DNA of 13,407 bases from an uncultured Ezakiella sp. (lineage in GTDB: Bacteria; Bacillota; Clostridia; Tissierellales; Peptoniphilaceae). Shown piece after piece: positions 1 through 5,779 of this stretch; within the stretch, counting starts at the first letter, position 1; every line of letters begins with the position of its first letter. The position numbers and the translations under genes are program-made. The DNA is taken from NCBI GenBank assembly GCA_947293975.1, contig CAMYPV010000033.1:1-13407 (forward strand). Reading direction: 5' to 3'. Below the pieces are notes generated by a model. The model saw only the letters and a program-made list of their open reading frames with translations. It was not told where the DNA came from and ran no database searches.

Positions 1-45
1 CTTGCCATCCTTCAAAAAATCTCTAAAATCAGTAAATTTAATCAT
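1..45 (-). CDS. N-terminal fragment of an unidentified protein, third gene of the eetA-eetB operon
   Basis: Only the first 15 codons are inside the window. They read MIKFTDFRDFLKDGK and stay open to the left edge. The ATG (43-45, minus strand) is preceded by GGAGTGAG, a good ribosome-binding site that begins right after the stop codon of the upstream Gx-transporter gene, so the gene is almost certainly co-transcribed with it. In related loci the gene after eetB is often a polyprenyl diphosphate synthase, an FMN transferase or another electron-transfer gene, but these 15 residues have no signal peptide and no motif that identifies any of them. Existence is well supported by the RBS and spacing; the function is unknown. 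Confidence 0.6.
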   Translation of the reverse strand, partial: MIKFTDFRDFLKDGK

Positions 46-56
46 AACTCACTCCG

Positions 57-557
57 TTAAAAAAATCTTTTCAAAACCTTTTTGCTTTCAAGTTCGTTTA
101 TTATAACGCCCACTACGGCGCCCATGATTGTGCCGACGAGTGTGATATACGGCATATAGTAAAAGTACACAAACGATTCCAAGACTACATAGCTCATCAA
201 AACTTGCACGATATTGTTAAAAAACGCTCCCAACACGCTTACGCCGACGTAGCTGAAGCGCGGTCTTAAGCTTAGCATAAATTTCATCACAAATATTGCC
301 ACTACGCCCGATGGGAATGAGTACAAGAAGCTTGTCATTGATCCCGAAAATATCATTACAAGCACTGACTTGAGGGTTGCAACTGCGATTGTGTGTTTTA
401 ATGGAATGTGTATCAAGCACACCAAAAGCACTACATTCGACAGCCCAAGCCTCATGCCCGGTATTGGTACAATCGGCGTTACAATCACTTCGACATACGA
501 AATCATCGCCGCCAATATCGCCATTGTTCCTATTATTGTAATATCTTTTGTCTTCAT
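57..557 (-). CDS. eetB: Gx transporter family membrane protein, EetB-like (also annotated heptaprenyl diphosphate synthase component I)
   Basis: A 166-aa integral membrane protein. I start it at the ATG at 557 (MKTKDITII), not at the more upstream in-frame ATG at 629, because 557 overlaps the eetA stop codon as ATGA and gives the usual family length. The hydrophobic segments cover almost the whole chain (about residues 6-30, 40-60, 65-85, 95-125 and 130-155). The family signature is the P-I-P-G-M-R-L-G-L-S-N stretch near residues 33-43, matching the PGxxLGLAN motif of Gx transporters. In Listeria-type flavin-based extracellular electron transfer, EetB is a membrane partner of EetA. Older annotations as a prenyl synthase component come from its neighbourhood, not shown enzymatic activity. 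The family assignment is firm; the electron-transfer role is inferred from the eetA partner. Confidence 0.8.
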   Translation of the reverse strand: MKTKDITIIGTMAILAAMISYVEVIVTPIVPIPGMRLGLSNVVLLVCLIHIPLKHTIAVATLKSVLVMIFSGSMTSFLYSFPSGVVAIFVMKFMLSLRPRFSYVGVSVLGAFFNNIVQVLMSYVVLESFVYFYYMPYITLVGTIMGAVVGVIINELESKKVLKRFF

Positions 558-925
558 TTTGCAATCACATCCGGATAGTCTTTGTCTTCCTCGCCGTCGA
601 TTGTAATTACAAGATGGTTTGGAATGCAAATTATACTTTCGCCCACATTTTTGATGCGGCCTTGCTTGACGTCAAGCTGATTCGGACAGCTTGCGCTTAT
701 CACCCTCACGTAGTCTTCGCCAATCTCAACGGTGTTTGTGCCGTATTTTGATTCGATGGTCTTTGTGTGGATGTCTTTTGAAAAACTTTTTGTATATACA
801 ACGTCTCCGTCCACTTTTACTACCACGCGTGTGCCTTTTTTCTTTGGCATCATCACAATTGCAGCAAGCGATATGGATGCGAGTAAAATTATTAAAATAA
901 AATCAAATAATGTAATTCTCTTCAT
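554..925 (-). CDS. eetA: NusG domain II-like membrane-anchored protein, EetA-like
   Basis: A 123-aa protein with one N-terminal membrane anchor (about residues 7-26) followed by a small extracytoplasmic beta domain of the NusG_II type. The hallmark is the CPNQ...VKQGRI stretch beginning at Cys80 and the later IICIPNHLVI stretch with Cys100. In most relatives the first stretch reads CPxxxCV, but here the second cysteine position (residue 85) is Asp, so one of the usual cysteines is missing. The start is supported by AGGTGA just upstream (about 930-935). It leads the minus-strand operon, and its stop overlaps the eetB start. The eetA-eetB pairing is characteristic of flavin-based extracellular electron transfer loci and of related Rnf-adjacent gene pairs. 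Its exact biochemical role is not established from sequence. Confidence 0.78.
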   Translation of the reverse strand: MKRITLFDFILIILLASISLAAIVMMPKKKGTRVVVKVDGDVVYTKSFSKDIHTKTIESKYGTNTVEIGEDYVRVISASCPNQLDVKQGRIKNVGESIICIPNHLVITIDGEEDKDYPDVIAK

Positions 926-941
926 AAGTTCACCTAGTATT

Positions 942-947
942 ATTTTA
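942..947 (-). promoter_or_regulatory. Probable extended -10 of the eetA promoter
   Basis: On the minus strand the sequence reads TATGGTAAAAT, that is TGN followed by TAAAAT, about 16 bases upstream of the eetA start. No convincing -35 hexamer lies 17 bases further up, so the call rests on the extended -10. The 114-base gap (926-1039) holds this and the divergent promoter of the flavoprotein gene. Confidence 0.4.
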
Positions 948-990
948 CCATAAATCCTACAATAAATATAGTAAGTAATTTTGTCGGCTC

Positions 991-1019
991 TTGAAATCTT
1001 TTTGGCTTAGGAATATAAT
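991..1019 (+). promoter_or_regulatory. Sigma-A promoter of the thioredoxin-reductase-like gene
   Basis: TTGAAA (991-996), a 17-base spacer and a perfect TATAAT (1014-1019). This lies about 20 bases before the ATG at 1040 with AAAGGAG between them (1027-1033), so the 5' leader is very short. Confidence 0.8.
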
Positions 1020-1039
1020 TGAACTGAAAGGAGAGTTAT

Positions 1040-1906
1040 ATGAAAGATATTATCATTATAGGCGCAGGCCCTGCTGGTGTTAGCGCTGCTCTTTATGCAA
1101 AGGCAAGAGGCAAGGATATTTTGGTTTTTGAAAAGAATAAAGTCGGCGGCATCATAGGAAATGTTTCAAAGGTCAGCCACTACGCAAGCGTTGGCGAAAA
1201 TTTAACTGGCCCAGAGTTTGCGAAGGAACTAGAAAATCAACTTAATTATTCAAATATAGAAGTAAAATACGAAGAGGTTAAATCCGTTTCAAAGGTTGAT
1301 AACAGCTTTAAGGTCACAACCGAAGGCGGAGAATATTTTTCAAAAAAATTAATCGCAGCATGCGGAAGCACTTTAAAAGAATTACCACTCGACAAAGCAT
1401 TTCAATTTAAACACTGGCCATTAAAGGCTAATCACGATTACAAAAACAAGACCGTCATTGTAAACGGCGGCTCGGACGGTGCGTGCAAGGAGGCGTTATT
1501 CATTGCCAAGGACGCAAAAACTGTCCACATTGTTCAAGACCAAGATAAAATTTTATGTATTGATGAATTTAAAAAGCAAATCGACGCTGCCAAAAACATT
1601 GTGATCCACACAGGCACAGTGCTTGAAGACATCGAGATTACAAGCGGCATCTGCACAAGAGCCATCACAACTACAGGCACAATCGAAGACGAAAACGGCA
1701 TCGAAATCTACGTCCAAATCGGTCAAACTGGCAACAGCGAAATGTTTAAAGACATTGCTGAAATTAAAAACAGCTTTATCGCCGAAGATGTCAAGACAAA
1801 TATCGACGGGCTATTTTTTGCAGGCGACATTCGCGTCAAAGATGTAAAGCAAGTTGCAACAGCGGTTGCAGACGGCGCACTCGCAGGCATAATGGCATCA
1901 AAATAA
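1040..1906 (+). CDS. Thioredoxin-reductase-like FAD oxidoreductase lacking the CxxC disulfide
   Basis: A 288-aa soluble flavoprotein of the thioredoxin reductase fold. The N-terminal FAD dinucleotide-binding motif is GAGPAG (residues 8-13), with the ribose-binding Glu at 31. The C-terminal FAD motif is FFAGDIR...KQVATAVADGALAG (from about residue 259). A central nucleotide-binding half is present (about 110-220), but two diagnostic parts are changed. The redox CATC motif expected near residue 130 is replaced by HWPLKANHDY with no cysteine, and the NADPH 2'-phosphate motif HRRxxxR is replaced by HIVQDQDK (163-170). It therefore should not act as a standard NADPH-thioredoxin reductase. It could be an NADH or ferredoxin-linked flavin reductase or a specialised relative; the substrate is unknown. 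Strong promoter and AAAGGAG upstream; monocistronic, closed by the terminator at 1926. Confidence 0.82.
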   Translation: MKDIIIIGAGPAGVSAALYAKARGKDILVFEKNKVGGIIGNVSKVSHYASVGENLTGPEFAKELENQLNYSNIEVKYEEVKSVSKVDNSFKVTTEGGEYFSKKLIAACGSTLKELPLDKAFQFKHWPLKANHDYKNKTVIVNGGSDGACKEALFIAKDAKTVHIVQDQDKILCIDEFKKQIDAAKNIVIHTGTVLEDIEITSGICTRAITTTGTIEDENGIEIYVQIGQTGNSEMFKDIAEIKNSFIAEDVKTNIDGLFFAGDIRVKDVKQVATAVADGALAGIMASK

Positions 1907-1925
1907 TATTTTTTAAAACAAAAAT

Positions 1926-1951
1926 GGGAGGCACATAGCCTCCCTTTTTTT
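1926..1951. terminator. Bidirectional Rho-independent terminator between convergent genes
   Basis: A 7-bp stem GGGAGGC/GCCTCCC with loop ACATA, followed by a run of seven T on the plus strand. The minus strand also has a T-rich exit (complement of 1916-1924). It serves the plus-strand flavoprotein gene and the convergent lipoprotein gene, whose stop codon overlaps the T-run. Confidence 0.9.
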
Positions 1952-3050
1952 ATTTTCCTGATGGATAGATTGAGTAAACTGTCATATACCAATTTTTGAT
2001 TGCTTGGTCGACTTCAGATGCTTTGTACAATCTGTCGATACCCATTTCTGTTCCGTCTTCGTATTTCATATCCCAGTTGTTTGGATCGTAAACTTCGAAG
2101 TATAGTTCGCCGTCAATAACCTTGTAGCCTTTGATCAAGAAGAAATGTCCGCCGTCAAATTTGTAAAATCTTCCAAATTTTGATTTTGCAGGTTCGTTGT
2201 TGTATTCGATTTCTTTCATGATTGCGCATACATAAACGATGTTGCCTTTGTCGATTTCGTCTGTGATTAGCTCTGGATATTTGTAGAATATTGAGTCGAA
2301 TTTAACATTGTGTGCTTTGAAATAGTCTTCTACAATATTTGTGTTCCACCATTGGCCATCGTTTGGCACTTCGTTTCTGCAAGATTCACCAGTTGCTTGG
2401 CTGTTTGGGTCGAGCCATTTTAAAACCATGCCCATTGATGTTGGGCCGCAGTTTCCTTCGTTGTACTCGCCTGTGTGGCCTTGGTCTTCGTACCAATTGT
2501 AGTCGCGGTTGTTTGCGTTTTCAGTCTTCTTTGTGTCTGGATCGTCAAATACGATATTTTCTCCGTCCAACTTGAAGCCAAAAACCTTCATTGCGTCTTC
2601 GAGTTTTACCCAATACACACCGCCAACTGTTTTGATTTTTGCCTTTGTTGTTTCTTTGTCAAGGCGAAGTTCGTACTCTTCTTCTTTGATGTCGGCAAGA
2701 TTAAAGCCAAAGTCTGGGTGTTCCATATTGTACTCGCCCATCTTCATCGAAATGCGTTTGTTCTTGTCATTTGCCTTGATTGAAAATCTGTGCTTTGATG
2801 GACGCAAGTATTCTGAAAAGCTGTCTAGCTCTACATATTTTCCGCCATCGCCCAAATCTTGAAGTGGATAATCAAAATTTTGCATGTCGATTTTGATCTT
2901 TGATACATCGACCTTTGCATCTTCTTTAGCTTCCGGCGTTTCTGCTGGAGCTTCAGTTTGTGCTGGTTCTTGTGCTGGTTTCTTTTGGCAAGCTGTCATA
3001 AAGCTTGCGCCAAATGCAAGTAAAATTGCAAGTTTTTTTAAATTGTTCAT
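1950..3050 (-). CDS. Secreted lipoprotein with C39-like (papain-fold) cysteine peptidase domain
   Basis: A 366-aa lipoprotein. The signal peptide ends in the lipobox MTAC with the lipidated Cys at 21, followed by a Pro/Ala/Glu/Lys-rich linker (about 22-48). Residues about 85-170 resemble a small copper-amine-oxidase-N-like stalk domain (VGGVYWVKLEDAMKVFGFK, residues 142-160), common on Firmicute surface proteins; this part is less certain. The C-terminal half is a C39_2-type peptidase. Cys201 lies in GNCGPTSM, His302 in GGHFFLIKGY and Asp322 in VYDPNNW, giving a full Cys-His-Asp set in the expected order, so it is probably catalytic outside the cell. The substrate cannot be read from sequence. 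The RBS is GGAGGCG, and the gene begins 20 bases after the unknown upstream gene, suggesting one transcript. It is not next to a bacteriocin exporter, so a leader-peptidase role is not supported. Confidence 0.82.
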   Translation of the reverse strand: MNNLKKLAILLAFGASFMTACQKKPAQEPAQTEAPAETPEAKEDAKVDVSKIKIDMQNFDYPLQDLGDGGKYVELDSFSEYLRPSKHRFSIKANDKNKRISMKMGEYNMEHPDFGFNLADIKEEEYELRLDKETTKAKIKTVGGVYWVKLEDAMKVFGFKLDGENIVFDDPDTKKTENANNRDYNWYEDQGHTGEYNEGNCGPTSMGMVLKWLDPNSQATGESCRNEVPNDGQWWNTNIVEDYFKAHNVKFDSIFYKYPELITDEIDKGNIVYVCAIMKEIEYNNEPAKSKFGRFYKFDGGHFFLIKGYKVIDGELYFEVYDPNNWDMKYEDGTEMGIDRLYKASEVDQAIKNWYMTVYSIYPSGK

Positions 3051-3070
3051 TTTTTACGCCTCCATTTGAA

Positions 3071-3466
3071 TTAAAAATTCAATTTAAAATTATATAAATT
3101 TTCGCCAATCGATTTTATGCCTGATGAGACAAAATAATCTTGGCTGTTGTCAAAAAATCTAATGAGTTCCTTTGTGTGACTCAAGAGATGATCTATGATT
3201 TTAAAAACTTCTACCCTGTATTCCACGTAATCTTTTGGCAAAATTTTTGCGTACGGATAATCGGTGTATTCCTCGATTTTTCCAAGCTCAAACTTAAGCT
3301 CAAAACCCTCGAGTCTTTGAATTTTGTACAATTTTAAAATTGCCTCGTCAAATATTTTTACAAGCGCAGATGTTTTTTCCAAATCGATCTCGCCGATAAA
3401 CATCAAATTGTATTTTGATTTTACAATGCAATTAAAAAACATTTCGAATTGCTGATTTGTATTCAT
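3071..3466 (-). CDS. Hypothetical protein, 131 aa
   Basis: I do not recognise this family. The start is the ATG at 3466 (MNTNQQFEMFFNC), chosen because a perfect AGGAGGTT lies 4 bases upstream. A longer in-frame start at 3508 would place the RBS inside the gene and begin close to the tRNA 3' end. The product has no signal peptide or membrane segment and looks like a soluble alpha/beta protein: a hydrophobic stretch (YNLMFIGEIDLEKTSALVKI), then mainly amphipathic helices rich in Lys, Glu and Phe, including HLLSHTKELIRFFD. It sits between tRNA-Val and the peptidase lipoprotein, 20 bases before the latter, so it is the first protein of that unit. No function is proposed. Confidence 0.7.
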   Translation of the reverse strand: MNTNQQFEMFFNCIVKSKYNLMFIGEIDLEKTSALVKIFDEAILKLYKIQRLEGFELKFELGKIEEYTDYPYAKILPKDYVEYRVEVFKIIDHLLSHTKELIRFFDNSQDYFVSSGIKSIGENLYNFKLNF

Positions 3467-3470
3467 AGAT

Positions 3471-3478
3471 AACCTCCT
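3471..3478 (-). promoter_or_regulatory. Ribosome-binding site fixing the start of the 131-aa protein
   Basis: The minus strand reads AGGAGGTT ending 4 bases before the ATG at 3466. It argues against the longer open frame that begins at 3508. Confidence 0.85.
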
Positions 3479-3513
3479 AAAAGAGTTCCCACCAAACTTT
3501 TGCAACAAAAAAA

Positions 3514-3590
<77 letters not shown>

Positions 3591-3607
3591 CCATTGGGTA
3601 CCTGTAC

Positions 3608-3636
3608 ATTATACTACATTGACAACGAAATTTCAA
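3608..3636 (-). promoter_or_regulatory. Strong promoter of tRNA-Val and probably of the downstream genes
   Basis: On the minus strand: TTGAAA (3631-3636), a 17-base spacer and TATAAT (3608-3613). It starts two bases after the stop codon of the flavodiiron gene, so it separates the tRNA unit from fprA. Confidence 0.85.
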
Positions 3637-3638
3637 GA

Positions 3639-4841
3639 CTATTTTAAAGATTCTTTTATTGTTTTTGCAAGAGCTTTTAACTCTTCTAAGTTTTCTGTTG
3701 TAGCAGCGGATTTGATTGTAACTGTGTCGCCAAGCTTTGTCATCTTGCTCTTTGACAAAATTTCATCTGCAATCGCTTCACTTCTGCCGCCCCATGAACC
3801 ATTTGTGATGACAGAGTAGTTTCTGCCTGAATAACCTGTAGCAACAAGTTCACGCAAGAACGCATCCATTTGTGGATAAAGCTCTGTGTTGTAGTTGATT
3901 GGGGTGATGACAAGATTTGAAAATCTGTGTGCATCTGAAATGATATATGAGTGTTGATGTTCGCTTACGTCGTAAACCTTTATGTTTTTTACGCCTTCTT
4001 GACTCAAGTAATATGCAAGAGTGTCCGCAGCGAGTTCGGTGTTGCCGTACATTGACGCAAACACAATCATTACGCCCTTTTCTTCAGGAGTGTAATTTGC
4101 CCATAGCGAATACTTTTCGACAAATGCGGCGATTTTTTCCTTTTGGCAATGCACAGGGCCGTGTAGAGGTAAAATCATATTTACAGTGTCAAGGTCGATC
4201 TTCTTTAAAATTGCAGCGGTGTTTCTGCCGAACTTGCCGACGATGTTGTAATAATAACGTCTTGCTTCGCTAAAGAAAGCCTCGTCCATGTCGATAAGAT
4301 CACTTGTTATATGCCCTTCGATTGCACCGAATGTACCGAATGCGTCCGCAGTGAACAGCTCGCCCTTGTCAGTTTGCGTAAACATAACTTCTGGCCAGTG
4401 AACCATTGGAGCAAACTTAAATGTAAGAGTTCTTGAACCGATGTCAAGCGTGTCGCCATCGTTTACAACAACGTAATTGTCTTTGTCTTCGACATTGTAA
4501 AATTGCTCTAAAAATTGAAAGCTCTTTTTGTTTCCGACCAATTTACAGTTTGGATATTTTTGCAATACCAAACTAATTGCAGAGCTGTGATCTGGCTCCA
4601 TGTGGCTCATTACAAGATAGTCAAGATCTTTGCCTTCAAGCGCTGCGTCAAGATTTTGCAAAAACTGATCCATAAAGCAAGTGTCCACAGTGTCAAAAAG
4701 TGTGTTCTTGTCTCCTTTAATTAAATATGAATTGTAGCTAATTCCGTGTGGAATAGGATACATATTTTCAAAACGCGCAATGCGTCTATCATTAACGCCA
4801 AGTCTGATTAAATCGTCAGATAATTTTTCGTATAAAAACAT
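3639..4841 (-). CDS. fprA: FprA family A-type flavoprotein (flavodiiron protein, O2/NO reductase)
   Basis: A 400-aa cytoplasmic flavodiiron protein. The N-terminal metallo-beta-lactamase-like domain (about 1-250) carries the whole di-iron ligand set: HMEPDH (His80, Glu82, Asp84, His85), His148 in MVHWPE, Asp166 in TADAFG and His227 in LHGP. The C-terminal flavodoxin domain (about 256-400) has the FMN phosphate loop ASMYGNTE (262-269) and later the GSWGG loop. There is no rubredoxin or flavin-reductase extension, so it is the basic class A form, which takes electrons from rubredoxin or a partner reductase and reduces O2 to water or NO to N2O. In strict anaerobes it is an oxygen/NO defence enzyme. 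Full family length. The RBS AGGAGGT (4845-4851) and its own promoter lie upstream. No rubredoxin gene is in the window, so its electron donor is unknown. Confidence 0.95.
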   Translation of the reverse strand: MFLYEKLSDDLIRLGVNDRRIARFENMYPIPHGISYNSYLIKGDKNTLFDTVDTCFMDQFLQNLDAALEGKDLDYLVMSHMEPDHSSAISLVLQKYPNCKLVGNKKSFQFLEQFYNVEDKDNYVVVNDGDTLDIGSRTLTFKFAPMVHWPEVMFTQTDKGELFTADAFGTFGAIEGHITSDLIDMDEAFFSEARRYYYNIVGKFGRNTAAILKKIDLDTVNMILPLHGPVHCQKEKIAAFVEKYSLWANYTPEEKGVMIVFASMYGNTELAADTLAYYLSQEGVKNIKVYDVSEHQHSYIISDAHRFSNLVITPINYNTELYPQMDAFLRELVATGYSGRNYSVITNGSWGGRSEAIADEILSKSKMTKLGDTVTIKSAATTENLEELKALAKTIKESLK

Positions 4842-4877
4842 ATTACCTCCTATATTTTTAAATCATTTTATACATAT

Positions 4878-4906
4878 ATTCTACCAAATTTCCCACAAAA
4901 ATGCAA
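4878..4906 (-). promoter_or_regulatory. Promoter of fprA
   Basis: On the minus strand: TTGCAT (4901-4906), a 17-base spacer and TAGAAT (4878-4883), about 37 bases before the ATG. No clear Fur/PerR/NsrR-type palindrome is seen over it. Confidence 0.6.
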
Positions 4907-5023
4907 AAACCTGAATAATAAATGCGTTTAAAAATTTCTCACGACAAATTTTTGATTAGTGAGTTTGCTTTGCAAAAGAAAATTTCTCGAAATAATTATT
5001 GATGGTTTTATATCCATAAAGTT

Positions 5024-5043
5024 AGTTGACGCTAACACCAACT
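5024..5043. promoter_or_regulatory. Dyad operator candidate over the ABC exporter promoter
   Basis: A 20-bp imperfect palindrome AGTTG-N10-CAACT, with extra symmetric pairs inside it, covering the -35 hexamer and the first half of the spacer. A shorter overlapping palindrome GTTAG-N6-CTAAC (5021-5036) also exists. Placement and size suit a TetR- or MarR-type repressor. No regulator gene is adjacent on either side, so the cognate factor would be encoded elsewhere. Confidence 0.5.
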
Positions 5044-5054
5044 TATGCTAATAT
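5026..5054 (+). promoter_or_regulatory. Promoter of the ABC exporter operon
   Basis: TTGACG (5026-5031), a 17-base spacer and TAATAT (5049-5054). The first gene follows after AGGAGGTG (5071-5078) and the ATG at 5084. Confidence 0.8.
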
Positions 5055-5083
5055 ACAATTAGAAAATTATAGGAGGTGTTTAT

Positions 5084-5779
5084 ATGATTAGAATTTCTAA
5101 TTTGCATAAATATTACGGATCAAAAGACAACAAGGTAGAGGTCCTAAAGGGCATTGATTTAGAAATCGAAGATGGCAAAATTATTTGCGTTTTGGGTCCA
5201 TCCGGTTCGGGCAAGTCTACTCTGTTAAATATTTTGGGTGGCATCGAAACGATTGACGAAGGCAAAGTGCTTGTGTTTGACAAAGACCTAAAGTCAATGC
5301 CAAAGAAGGCGCTCGAAAATTACAGGCGTGAAAATCTTGGCTTTGTCTTTCAATTCTACAATCTCATCAGCGACTTAAATGTGCTTGAGAATGTTGAAGT
5401 TGGCAAATATCTGTCAAAAAATCCATTAAACATCGACGAGCTGCTTGATGAGCTTGGGCTTAGCGATCACAAATACAAATATCCAAACGAAATCTCGGGT
5501 GGACAAGCGCAAAGAGCGTCCATCGCAAGAGCCATGATAAAAAGCCCGAAGCTTCTCATCTGCGACGAACCAACAGGCGCGCTTGACTACGAAAGCGCAA
5601 AGGACGTTTTGTGTTTAATCGAAAAGTTAAATCAAAAATACAAATCCACCGTCATCATCGCCAGCCACAACACGCAAATTGCAAAAATGAGTGATGTGAT
5701 TTTGTCTTTGCACAACGGCAGCGTCAAGAGCGTTGTGGAAAACACGGATAAAATCTCCGCAAAGGAAGTGACTTGGTAA
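5084..5779 (+). CDS. ABC transporter ATP-binding protein, MacB/LolD type
   Basis: A 231-aa cytoplasmic ATPase subunit with every expected motif: Walker A GPSGSGKST (38-46), Q-loop Gln90 in FVFQFYNLI, ABC signature SGGQAQRA (138-145), Walker B LLICDEP with catalytic Glu162, D-loop GALD and H-loop His195 in ASHN. The RRENLGFVFQFYNL segment is typical of the MacB/LolD/FtsE branch that pairs with FtsX-fold permeases. The length is normal for the family. The stop codon is followed at once by the ATG of the permease, so the two are translationally linked. Expression is probably controlled by the dyad at 5024-5043. The substrate is unknown; antimicrobial peptides, lipoproteins or signalling are the usual roles of this family. 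Confidence 0.95.
   Translation: MIRISNLHKYYGSKDNKVEVLKGIDLEIEDGKIICVLGPSGSGKSTLLNILGGIETIDEGKVLVFDKDLKSMPKKALENYRRENLGFVFQFYNLISDLNVLENVEVGKYLSKNPLNIDELLDELGLSDHKYKYPNEISGGQAQRASIARAMIKSPKLLICDEPTGALDYESAKDVLCLIEKLNQKYKSTVIIASHNTQIAKMSDVILSLHNGSVKSVVENTDKISAKEVTW

Noticed and set aside
558..629. Longer start for the EetB-like gene, adding 24 N-terminal residues
   Set aside because: The extra residues (MHSKPSCNYNRRRG...) overlap eetA coding sequence and are unlike the family; the ATGA overlap at 554-557 and the family length favour the start at 557.
2339..3069. Plus-strand open frames opposite the lipoprotein gene
   Set aside because: Low-complexity translations antisense to a gene with signal peptide, peptidase motifs and a good RBS.
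3467..3508. Longer start for the 131-aa protein at 3508
   Set aside because: It would begin only a few bases after the tRNA 3' end with no RBS, while a perfect AGGAGGTT precedes the ATG at 3466.
4931..4988. Ten-base direct repeat AAAATTTCTC (4931 and 4979) and a CTCAC/GTGAG stem in the fprA-ABC gap
   Set aside because: Short and AT-rich, likely by chance in low-GC intergenic DNA; not placed to control either promoter.
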